Positions 53,360-60,378 of a stretch of 64,000 nucleotides of DNA are shown one piece after another; position 1 is the stretch's first letter; each line of letters starts with the position of its first letter. Both the position numbers and the translations under genes were made by a program. The notes under the pieces are model-generated. The model did no database searches and had not been told where the DNA came from. It was given only the letters and a program-made list of their open reading frames with translations. The stretch is from CAIKZZ01 sp035604595 (GTDB taxonomy: Bacteria; Pseudomonadota; Gammaproteobacteria; Steroidobacterales; Steroidobacteraceae): positions 62,001 through 126,000 of the forward strand of contig DATNIE010000029.1 in NCBI GenBank assembly GCA_035604595.1. Direction: 5' to 3'.

Positions 53360-54241
53360 ATGGCGACGACGGCGCGGTACCTGGTGGCGGGCTGCGGGTA
53401 CGTGGGCACGCGACTCGCGCGCGCGCTGATAGCGCGCGGCCCGGTCGTGGGACTCGCCCGCTCCGAGGCGAGCGCGGAGCAACTCGAAGCCCAGGGCATC
53501 GACGCGGTCGCCTGGGACCTCGATGCACCGGACTCGCCGGTGCCGCGCGGATTTGGGACGCCGTCGGTCGTCTTCTATCTGGTGCCGCCGCCGTCGACCG
53601 GCGTGACCGATCCGCGCCTCAAGCGTTTTCTGGCGCGACTGCCGGCACCGCCCGTGCGCATCGTGTACCTGAGCACGACGGGTGTCTACGGCGACACCGG
53701 CGGCGCGGTGGTCGATGAGGCGGCGCCGCTCAAGCCCGCGACCGACCGCGCCCAGCGGCGGGTCGATGCGGAACGCAGCCTCACCCAGTGGTGCGAACGC
53801 CAGGGCGTCGGCTGGACTATCGTGCGGGCCCCCGGCATCTACGGCCCCGGGCGGCTGCCGATCGAGCGCTTGAAGCGCGGCGAGCCGATGATCCGGCACT
53901 CCGAGGCCGGGTTCTCGAGCCGCATACACGTCGATGATCTGGCAACGGCGCTGCTGCTCGCGAGCAGCGCACCGCGCGCGGTGGATCGCATCTATAACGT
54001 GACCGACGGCAATCCGACGACGATGACCGAGTACTTCGAGCGCGTCGCGATGCTGACCGGGCTCCCGCCACCGACGCTCGTGACGCGCGCCGAGGCCGAA
54101 CAGGCCGTGTCGCCCGGGCTCTGGTCGTACCTGTCCGAGTCGCGCCGCGTCGACTCGAGCCGCATCAGGGAGGAACTCGGCTTCGCGCCGCGGTTCAAGG
54201 ACCTGCGGCTCGGGATTCTCTCGAGCCTGCCGCCGCCATAG
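53360..54241 (+). CDS. NAD-dependent epimerase/dehydratase family (YeeZ-like) SDR protein
   Basis: A 293-residue extended SDR. The NAD motif is YLVAGCGYVGTRLARAL. IVYLSTTGVYGDTGGAVVDE is the conserved middle strand, WTIVRAPGIYGPGRLPIERL follows, and SRIHVDDLATALLLA is near the C-terminus. The YxxxK catalytic pair of classical SDRs is not preserved (Tyr of GVYGD without the Lys), as in YeeZ-type proteins. ATG 53360 is used; ATG 53351 would add three residues. Confidence 0.82.
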   Translation: MATTARYLVAGCGYVGTRLARALIARGPVVGLARSEASAEQLEAQGIDAVAWDLDAPDSPVPRGFGTPSVVFYLVPPPSTGVTDPRLKRFLARLPAPPVRIVYLSTTGVYGDTGGAVVDEAAPLKPATDRAQRRVDAERSLTQWCERQGVGWTIVRAPGIYGPGRLPIERLKRGEPMIRHSEAGFSSRIHVDDLATALLLASSAPRAVDRIYNVTDGNPTTMTEYFERVAMLTGLPPPTLVTRAEAEQAVSPGLWSYLSESRRVDSSRIREELGFAPRFKDLRLGILSSLPPP

Positions 54242-54338
54242 CTCCGGCGCTGGCGGCCGCCGCTCAGAGCACGGTGTACCTGCCAGCCGCTCGACAGACC
54301 GTTTTGTGCCGCAAGCGTCCGATTTCGGGGAGCCCGCC

Positions 54339-54620
54339 ATGGCCGCTACCACCACGATTCGTCTGCCTCCGAAGCTGCGCGCGCGGCTTGCCTTGCTCGC
54401 CAAGCACACGGGCCGCTCGGTGCACAGCCTCATCCTCGAAGCCGTCGAGCGGCACGCCGCCTACCAGGAACAGCTGCAGAGCCTCGTGAAAGAGGCTCTC
54501 GAGGCCGACACCGGGATTGAGCGCGGCGTCGAGGTCTACGGTGCGGAGGACGTGCACGCCTGGCTGGAGACTCTCGCGCGAACCGCGGCCGCGGAGCGAC
54601 CCAAGCCATGGCGCAGGTAG
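54339..54620 (+). CDS. Ribbon-helix-helix antitoxin
   Basis: A 93-residue protein with an N-terminal RHH fold: TTTIRLPPKLRARLALLAKHTGRSVHSLI is a beta strand plus two helices with the TIRLP DNA-contact strand (core TTTIRLPPKLRARL). The C-terminal part would wrap the toxin. GGGAG precedes ATG 54339. It overlaps the toxin gene by 13 bases. It would repress its own operon. Confidence 0.85.
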   Translation: MAATTTIRLPPKLRARLALLAKHTGRSVHSLILEAVERHAAYQEQLQSLVKEALEADTGIERGVEVYGAEDVHAWLETLARTAAAERPKPWRR

Positions 54621-54901
54621 TCTACGCGGCGCGCGCGCTCGACCAGCTCGAGCGCAGCGTGCCGCTGCTCGGCGCGGCCGATCCTGGTGCCGCACGACGG
54701 ACGGTGGCCGCCATACGCTCGGCGGTCGAGAGCCTCGCGACTCATCCGCTGATCGGCCGGTGCGTGGAAGGCGAGCTGCGCGAGCTCGTGATCTCGTACG
54801 GAGCGACAGGCTATCTGGCCCTTTACCGCTTCGTCGTGTTGCGCGATCAGGTCCGCGTACTCGTGTTGCGCAGTCAGCGCGACGTCGGGTTCCTCCCGTG
54901 A
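54608..54901 (+). CDS. RelE/ParE family toxin
   Basis: A 97-residue toxin of the RelE/ParE superfamily. VVYAARALDQLERSVPLL forms the first helix pair, IRSAVESLATHPLIGRCVEGELREL the typical hairpin, and YLALYRFVVLRDQVRVLVLRSQRD the closing strands with Arg. The GELRELVISYGATGYLALYR segment is closer to ParE (gyrase) than RelE (mRNA). Translationally coupled to the antitoxin. Confidence 0.87.
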   Translation: MAQVVYAARALDQLERSVPLLGAADPGAARRTVAAIRSAVESLATHPLIGRCVEGELRELVISYGATGYLALYRFVVLRDQVRVLVLRSQRDVGFLP

Positions 54902-54916
54902 GGCCGTCGGCTGACG

Positions 54917-55147
54917 CGGGCGCTCGTTGACCAGCCTCCAGTCCTCAGCGGACAGACGCACATGGAGTCGCGCATCGCGATTCACTTTGCCCGGCGCCGC
55001 TGGCACCGGTGGATCGGACAGCGCGTCAGTCCGAACGGCAACTTCGAGGGGCTGCTTGACAAGCGTTGTCTGGTGGACCTGTTCGCGCTCGGCCAGCCTT
55101 CGCACGAGTGCCTCACGTCTGAAGTCACTCGACAGTGACTGCCGCAT
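54917..55147 (-). pseudogene. Truncated mobC-like relaxosome gene remnant
   Basis: The minus frame from ATG 55147 starts FRREALVRRLAEREQVHQTT and includes VNRDARLHVRLSAEDWRLVNER, which I recognise as the N-terminal half of MobC-type plasmid mobilisation proteins. After NER the usual continuation ARARGMPSATYVSVLVRSHL is lost and the frame runs into the antisense of the toxin. About 75 codons remain. Recognition is from memory of the family text and should be treated as probable. Beside a toxin-antitoxin pair it suggests a decayed mobile element. Confidence 0.6.
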
Positions 55148-55289
55148 CCGCGGCCATGATACGGATCGTGATGCAACAGCGGCCAGTCCTGCAATTGGCG
55201 TCTATTCCAACACTTCACAAAGCCTTTGTAGTTGAGCGTGCGTGAGCTGCAACGATTCGAGACGCTACGCAGTGAGATCGTTCACGGCG
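55148..55289. other. Intergenic, locally AT-richer
   Basis: This forms the right part of the 388-bp gap after the toxin gene (54902-55289). Its composition looks less GC-rich than the neighbours, in keeping with foreign origin. No gene is supported. Confidence 0.35.
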
Positions 55290-55913
55290 CTAGCGCGACG
55301 TGAACGAGCTAGCCTTGTCATGCGCTGTCGCGCTCCTGCTATCGGGAGTTCCGGCCGTCGATGCTTTGCCCGGGAGCATTCGCGCCAGCACTTGGTCGTG
55401 CAAGATGAGCCGATGGTAAAGGGCCGCGGCGACATGAAGGGCCACAATCGCCAGCAGCGTATAAGCCAAGAATGTGTGCGCATCGCCTGCTAGAAAGCCC
55501 GACCTGGACCCGCGCGGAAGCAATGCGGGTAGATCCAGGCGTGGAAAGAGTGTCACGCGCCAGCCGCGCGCCGACGCGGCGGCCCACCCAAGTAGCGGCA
55601 GAATGAACAGCAGGACGTAGAGCGCCCCGTGGGTTACTCGCGCTGCAGCGCGAAGCCAACGAGGTTCCGTTGGACTGGCGCCCGGGGCGCGATGGCGCGC
55701 GCGCCAGGAGACTCGCACAAGGGCGGCGAGGCCAATCAGAGCGCCTACCGTCAGATGCAGACTGATCAAACGGTCCAGCTTTGTCTGTGGCCCGATATCC
55801 GGCATCGCCCATGCGATCCCGAATTGAACGGCTACGAGGAGCGCTACCAGCCAGTGGAGCGCCTTCGCCATCGGGTGATATCGCGTCTCAGATGCCGGCG
55901 AGTCGTGCGACAT
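55290..55913 (-). CDS. Cytochrome b561
   Basis: A 207-residue four-helix membrane cytochrome of the CybB type. Heme-binding histidines are in YHPMAKALHWLVALL, ISLHLTVGAL and LLAIVALHVAAALYHRLI. Such proteins move electrons from ubiquinol to periplasmic partners or superoxide. It is the last gene of the leftward redox cluster, 58 bp downstream of apbE. Confidence 0.9.
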   Translation of the reverse strand: MSHDSPASETRYHPMAKALHWLVALLVAVQFGIAWAMPDIGPQTKLDRLISLHLTVGALIGLAALVRVSWRARHRAPGASPTEPRWLRAAARVTHGALYVLLFILPLLGWAAASARGWRVTLFPRLDLPALLPRGSRSGFLAGDAHTFLAYTLLAIVALHVAAALYHRLILHDQVLARMLPGKASTAGTPDSRSATAHDKASSFTSR

Positions 55914-55971
55914 GGTCGATTCTCCTCGCGCTTGAGCGCTGCTGGCGAGCTCTCGATCGGCCAGTCGGCGC

Positions 55972-56907
55972 TCATCGCAGACACCAGTAGCGTACGCCCT
56001 GCTCCTCCAGAAATGACTCAGCGCTACCGCCCTGGAGCATGGCGAAGGTCGCGAGCATCCCGGCCTCGACGCAGCTGGCCGCCGCCACGGTCACCGAGCG
56101 CGGTGTGTCGCGGACCGGCCAACCTGACCTTCGATCGAGAATGTGTCCGTAGCGCACTCCATCGCGCAGCAGAAAGCGGTGCGTATCCCCGCTGGTCGCA
56201 AGTCCGCCCCGGCTCAGCTCCAACAGCAGGCGCGCTTCGCGGTCAGTATCGGGGCGTTCGACGCCGACCTGCCAAGGGCCTGCGCCCGGTGCGCGATTGG
56301 CGGCGAGGTCTCCCCCGAAATTGACCAGCGCAGCTCCGGTAAACCGCGCAGTGACGAGGGCCAGTACGCGATCGACCGCGTACTCCTTGCCGATGCCGCC
56401 GAAGTCGATTTCCATGCCCGCGGGCAAGGTGATGCGGGGTGATTCCCAGCGGACCTTCTCGAACCCGATGAGCGGCAGAAGCGCGGCTATCGCGGCCGGT
56501 TCCGGCAGGCGGTCGGACCCGTCGAACGTCCAGCAGCGACGCAGAACGCCCGATGTGATGTCGAAGCGCCCCTGCGACAGCGCCTGACAGTGCACAGCGT
56601 AATCGAGGAGCGCGGCCGTTTCGCCATCCACCACGACCTCGTCACCCTGGCTGCGGTTGATGACGCTGACGATGCTGTCCGGGCGGTAGCGGCTGAACTT
56701 CGTCTCGATGCGCCAGGCCTCCTGGGCGGCGAGGCGGCCTATCTCGCGCGCCGCGTCTGCATCGGCAATCTCAAGCAGCAGCTCGCAGGGACTTGCCATC
56801 GCAACGAAGCACGCCGCGATGATGCCCCCCTCGCGCGGCAGGACCTCGAAGTCGGGTGCGTGGGGAGGCGGCGACGCACCGCCAGCTGCGGCGCGCCCCG
56901 TGCTCAT
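55972..56907 (-). CDS. apbE: FAD:protein FMN transferase ApbE
   Basis: A 311-residue ApbE, which attaches FMN covalently to a Thr of target proteins. FSRYRPDSIVSVINRS, GGIGKEYAVDRVLAL, LVNFGGDLAANR and GHILDRRSGWPV are the conserved flavin- and metal-site motifs. No signal peptide or lipobox is seen at the N-terminus (MSTGRAAAGGASPPP), unlike most ApbE proteins, so export is unclear. It starts two bases after the DUF3570 gene, whose product contains a candidate flavinylation motif. Confidence 0.93.
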   Translation of the reverse strand: MSTGRAAAGGASPPPHAPDFEVLPREGGIIAACFVAMASPCELLLEIADADAAREIGRLAAQEAWRIETKFSRYRPDSIVSVINRSQGDEVVVDGETAALLDYAVHCQALSQGRFDITSGVLRRCWTFDGSDRLPEPAAIAALLPLIGFEKVRWESPRITLPAGMEIDFGGIGKEYAVDRVLALVTARFTGAALVNFGGDLAANRAPGAGPWQVGVERPDTDREARLLLELSRGGLATSGDTHRFLLRDGVRYGHILDRRSGWPVRDTPRSVTVAAASCVEAGMLATFAMLQGGSAESFLEEQGVRYWCLR

Positions 56908-56909
56908 CG

Positions 56910-58202
56910 CTAGTACTCCAAGTGCCAGCTGAGCTGCACGATGGTCGCCTTGAGATTCGGGTTGAGATCGAGGCCCTGCAGCTCGGGAAGTGAGCTCGAC
57001 TGGTCGCTGGGCCTCTGCTGGTACTGCTCAAGGCGCAGGCTCAGCTCGCCGTGGCGGCTGGTGGCAATGCCGAACTTGAACCCGAAGGTCGTGGCAGCGA
57101 AGGTGGCCAGCCGGGGGTCTGCAGACATGTAAGCAGGCGCGGGACTCGTGTCGGTCAAATAGAGGTTGTAGAAATCTGCGGCGGACTGATGGTACCAGCG
57201 CGCGTGCGGCTCAAAATACATACCGGAACCGAGATCGATCCGCAGCTTCGCGTCGACGGTATCCGAGCCGATACCCCAGCTGTCCTTGCTGCGCCGGTAC
57301 GAGAGGTCGAGGACGGTCGGACCTAGGGCCACTTTGTTGACCAAGTACAGGCTCTGCCGCGTGCGGGTATCCGGCCGATTCTCGTAACGGTAGCCGGTCA
57401 CGGCCCCCGTATCATCGACCACCGAGATTATCCGGTATGGATCGGTGAGATACCCCTGCGAATGGTCGAAGGTGTAATTGAGCTCCGTGAGCCAGTTGCC
57501 GCGCATCACTTGGGTTACGCCGATGAGCCCGCCGGCAACGTTCTTGGTCTGACTCGACTCCTTCTCGTAGAGCGCGTAATTACTGGCGGGTACCGGGTTA
57601 CCCCCGTGCGCGTGGATCCGGTCGTACTCCTCGTTGACCCCCGCCGAGAGCGTGGTGTTTTTCTCGTTGAAGTCGTGACTCAGTCCGGCGTGCGCCGCCA
57701 CTGAGTAGAAATCGTGCTCGGTCGAGGCGTGCCCACCGTACGAGAGGGTGTTGTCGAGCCCGATCGGCTGCGACCAGTCGAGATCTCCCGCGATGCGAGA
57801 CTCCTTGAAATGCGGATCCTGCGGCAGATTGCCTGGCGCGATCGTATAGAGCGTGGTCTTGTAGCCCGGTTTGGGCGTGAGACTGGTACTCGAGGGACTT
57901 GCGAAAGTCTGCGGCGTACGCGCGGGAATGGCGCCGTTGGGCGTGGCGCCCGAGAGCGTGTCGAGCGTCAGCGTTCCATCGAGAAGCCGCTGATCGCCGA
58001 AGTCTTTCTTCAAGTTCACCACCGGCTCGATCGTCTGGACCCGGCCCGCATTCTCCTTATAGTAGAGCAGGTCCGCGTCAATCTGCAGGGGCTGCTCGGC
58101 GGTATCATCGGCCGTCTGTGCCCGGGCCGTGCCCGAGAGCAGCGTACAGCTCGCCGCGATCAGGCCGAGGTGCAGTGGCGATGCTGGCCGCTTCAGTTGC
58201 AT
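56910..58202 (-). CDS. DUF3570 exported protein, probable beta-barrel with flavinylation motif
   Basis: A 430-residue protein with a signal peptide (LHLGLIAASCTLLSGTARA, cut after ARA). The mature part is rich in alternating strands such as LTELNYTFDHSQGYL and ends SWHLEY with a C-terminal aromatic, as outer-membrane beta-barrels do. Residues 81-87 read DTLSGAT, matching the ApbE target pattern Dxx(S/T)GA(S/T) where the last Thr carries FMN. It is next to apbE. The match is seen; covalent flavin and membrane location are inferred. DUF3570 has no known function. Confidence 0.82.
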   Translation of the reverse strand: MQLKRPASPLHLGLIAASCTLLSGTARAQTADDTAEQPLQIDADLLYYKENAGRVQTIEPVVNLKKDFGDQRLLDGTLTLDTLSGATPNGAIPARTPQTFASPSSTSLTPKPGYKTTLYTIAPGNLPQDPHFKESRIAGDLDWSQPIGLDNTLSYGGHASTEHDFYSVAAHAGLSHDFNEKNTTLSAGVNEEYDRIHAHGGNPVPASNYALYEKESSQTKNVAGGLIGVTQVMRGNWLTELNYTFDHSQGYLTDPYRIISVVDDTGAVTGYRYENRPDTRTRQSLYLVNKVALGPTVLDLSYRRSKDSWGIGSDTVDAKLRIDLGSGMYFEPHARWYHQSAADFYNLYLTDTSPAPAYMSADPRLATFAATTFGFKFGIATSRHGELSLRLEQYQQRPSDQSSSLPELQGLDLNPNLKATIVQLSWHLEY

Positions 58203-58423
58203 CCGCAACCCCCGCCGCCGAAGCTGCGGCCGCCGCTCGCTGCTTCCTTGCTGAAGTAGATGTGAGCATCGATGGCCGAATCGATCGGTTCGGCGTTGAG
58301 CGCCATCTCGGGCCGCGCGAGGATTTCGCGCTGCCAGGGCTTGACGCCCATCGCACCGCAACCGCACATGGTCGGCAACAGACCCAACAGGATCGTCAGG
58401 CGGGCAAAACTTCGGATGCGCAT
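58193..58423 (-). CDS. DUF4266 small exported Cys-rich protein
   Basis: A 76-residue protein. The hydrophobic leader (FARLTILLGLLPTMCGCG) is followed by the DUF4266 core GVKPWQREILARPEM and ends SKEAASGGRSFGGGGCGCN. The cysteines around residues 20-22 resemble a lipobox but do not fit it exactly. The Gly-rich C-terminal CGC pair could bind metal or be redox-active. It overlaps the DUF3570 gene by 10 bases; the two families are often neighbours. Function unknown. Confidence 0.85.
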   Translation of the reverse strand: MRIRSFARLTILLGLLPTMCGCGAMGVKPWQREILARPEMALNAEPIDSAIDAHIYFSKEAASGGRSFGGGGCGCN

Positions 58424-58444
58424 CGGTATGGCTCTCCGTCGAGG

Positions 58445-58906
58445 TTAGTGCGCGAGCACCAGTGCACGGATCTGCTGCGTCAGAGCATCGCGGTCGCGGA
58501 CCAGAAATCCCTCGTGCCGCAACTGAATGTGGCCGTTGCGGTCGATCAGGACGCTGGTCGGCATGCCGCGCACCCCGAACTTCTCGGGCAGTAGGCCGTC
58601 CGGGTCATAGACGATGCGAAACTGCGCCGGGTGCTCATGCAGGAATCGTTCGGCATCGTCGCGCTCGCGGTCGACGTTGACTGCGACTACCACCAGTCCG
58701 TCATGGCCGAGCTCGCCCTGCAGGTGATTCATCCAAGGAAACGACTTCCGGCACGGCGCGCACCAGGAGGCCCAGAAATCCAAATACACGACCTGGCCCC
58801 TGAACGCTGCCAGGTCGAGCAGGCCGCCGGCGCTGCTCGCAGTTGCAGGCGGCGAAGTGGCAACGAGGAGCAGCAGCGCCGCGGCGAGTGCTGTGCAGGG
58901 ATGCAT
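58445..58906 (-). CDS. TlpA-like periplasmic thioredoxin
   Basis: A 153-residue exported thioredoxin-fold protein. After a signal peptide (ALAAALLLLVATSPPATA) comes VVYLDFWASWCAPCRKSFPW with the WCAPC active site, then VVVAVNVDRERDDAERFL and the cis-Pro loop GVRGMPTSVLIDRNG. This fits TlpA/ResA-type reductases that keep cysteines of envelope proteins reduced. It is 21 bp upstream of DUF4266, whose cysteines may be a target. Confidence 0.9.
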   Translation of the reverse strand: MHPCTALAAALLLLVATSPPATASSAGGLLDLAAFRGQVVYLDFWASWCAPCRKSFPWMNHLQGELGHDGLVVVAVNVDRERDDAERFLHEHPAQFRIVYDPDGLLPEKFGVRGMPTSVLIDRNGHIQLRHEGFLVRDRDALTQQIRALVLAH

Positions 58907-58955
58907 GCGCCGGCCATGCGCATGGCGCGGAGCTCCGGAACTGCGCACCGGCGCT

Positions 58956-59627
58956 CTAGAATTTCTTGCCGATTCCGACATAGATTCCGTGCGGCATGAC
59001 GCGCAGGATGTAGGGAGTATCCGGATTTCTGTGCATGACCCAGCCCGCCGCTGTGCCGATCGCATAGCCGGCGATGACATCCGACTGCCAATGCGCCTGC
59101 ACTTTCATGCGCGCGATGCCGTCATACACGGGCAGTGCTTCGAGCGCATAGGTCAGCGGGTGATCGCGGCCGTACTCGAGTACGAGCGGCGTGACGATCG
59201 AACTCACCGCGGTCACCTCGCCGCTCGGAAAGCTTTCGTTGCCGTTTCCTTTGAACCATAGATTCGGATCGTTGTTGCTGGCGCCCGGCCGCACCCGCGA
59301 GAACGCGTACTTCGCGGCCAAGGCCACGATGCCGGACGCTGCCGAAGCATCCACCGACTGCCACAGCGTGCGGCCGAACCGTGTTTCCCCTCCCTCCCAG
59401 AGCGCTCCGACCACCTCACCAGCAATCAGCCCGTACTCGAGCACTTCTTGGTTGCTACGCTTCCAGATGCCGCTGTTGTCGTAGGTCCACTCGTGATCGA
59501 TGCCGAGGGGGCCCCCGCCGGCCAGACAGGCAGACGTTCCTGCGAACAGCAGCAGTGATGCGAGCCACGCGGCAAGCGCCGGATGCGTGCCGCCGGGGCA
59601 TGGGGGTGTCGCTGCCTGAACTCGCAT
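58956..59627 (-). CDS. PAP2 family phosphatase (variant PSGE motif)
   Basis: A 223-residue exported PAP2 protein with an N-terminal hydrophobic leader (LAAWLASLLLFAGTSACLA). Motif C1 KYAFSRVRP and motif C3 ARMKVQAHWQSDV (R, H, D) are intact. Motif C2 reads SFPSGE where the family normally has PSGH, so the acid/base His is replaced by Glu. It heads the redox cluster and lies next to the PmrA-type box. A phospholipid or LPS phosphate role is plausible, not shown. Confidence 0.85.
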   Translation of the reverse strand: MRVQAATPPCPGGTHPALAAWLASLLLFAGTSACLAGGGPLGIDHEWTYDNSGIWKRSNQEVLEYGLIAGEVVGALWEGGETRFGRTLWQSVDASAASGIVALAAKYAFSRVRPGASNNDPNLWFKGNGNESFPSGEVTAVSSIVTPLVLEYGRDHPLTYALEALPVYDGIARMKVQAHWQSDVIAGYAIGTAAGWVMHRNPDTPYILRVMPHGIYVGIGKKF

Positions 59628-59636
59628 GGCGAGGGC

Positions 59637-59687
59637 AGAATAGAAGGCTCATGCTTAAGGCAGACTTAAGCGGGTCCGTGCTGAAAT
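59637..59687. promoter_or_regulatory. Divergent promoters around a PmrA/QseB-type box
   Basis: CTTAAG (59654-59659), five bases, CTTAAG (59665-59670) forms a perfect tandem and palindromic box in the 88-bp gap between divergent genes. Eleven bases to the right is TGAAAT (59682-59687), and eleven bases to the left on the minus strand is TATTCT (59642-59637). Both are plausible -10 elements at the spacing used by PmrA/PhoP-type activators. The adjacent OmpR-type regulator is the obvious ligand. Confidence 0.72.
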
Positions 59688-59715
59688 CGCCCAACGCGTG
59701 ATAGGGAATGCGGTC

Positions 59716-60378
59716 GTGCGAATTCTGCTGGTGGAAGACGACGGCATGCTCGGCGAAGCAGTTCGGGACGGACTGCGCCAGGAGAGCTATGTCGTCGATT
59801 GGGTGCAGGACGGCGGCGCCGCGCTGGCGGCGCTGTCGACCGCGGACTTCAGCGCCGTGGTGCTCGATCTGGGTCTGCCGAGAAGCGACGGGCTTAGCGT
59901 GCTGCGCTGGCTGCGGCAAAACGGGCAAGCCATACCGGTCGTCATCGTGACGGCGCGCGATCACGTCACCGACCGCATCACGGGCCTGGATGCCGGTGCA
60001 GACGACTACCTGATCAAGCCGTTCGACATCGACGAGCTCACGGCGCGGCTGCGCGCCATAACTCGTCGGGTGGTCGGCAGCGCCGAGTCCACGCTGACCG
60101 CCGGTGACGTGATTCTCGATCTGCGCCAGCGGGTGGTCACGTACCGGGGGGAGCCGGCGGCATTGACCGCGCGCGAGTACGCAGTGGTCGAACTGCTGAT
60201 GCGAAAGGCCGGCTGCCTGGTGACGCGCGCCGAGATCGAGGAGGAGCTATATGGATTCGAAGACGATATCGCCAGCAACGCGATCGAGGTCTACATTCAC
60301 AACCTGCGACGCAAGCTCGGTCCGCACGTCATCACCAATGTCAAAGGACGCGGTTATCGCGTCGACGACGCCCGCTAA
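59716..60378 (+). CDS. OmpR-family response regulator (PmrA/QseB type)
   Basis: A 220-residue regulator. The receiver has RILLVEDDGMLGEAVRDGL, the phospho-Asp in AVVLDLGLPRSDG and Lys in YLIKPFDIDEL. The C-terminal winged helix contains LTAREYAVVELLMRKAG and SNAIEVYIHNLRRKLG, ending TNVKGRGYRV. GTG 59716 follows AGGGAA at a good distance; GTG 59698 is an alternative start. Probably autoregulated via the CTTAAG box. It overlaps the kinase gene by about 41 bases. Confidence 0.92.
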   Translation: MRILLVEDDGMLGEAVRDGLRQESYVVDWVQDGGAALAALSTADFSAVVLDLGLPRSDGLSVLRWLRQNGQAIPVVIVTARDHVTDRITGLDAGADDYLIKPFDIDELTARLRAITRRVVGSAESTLTAGDVILDLRQRVVTYRGEPAALTAREYAVVELLMRKAGCLVTRAEIEEELYGFEDDIASNAIEVYIHNLRRKLGPHVITNVKGRGYRVDDAR

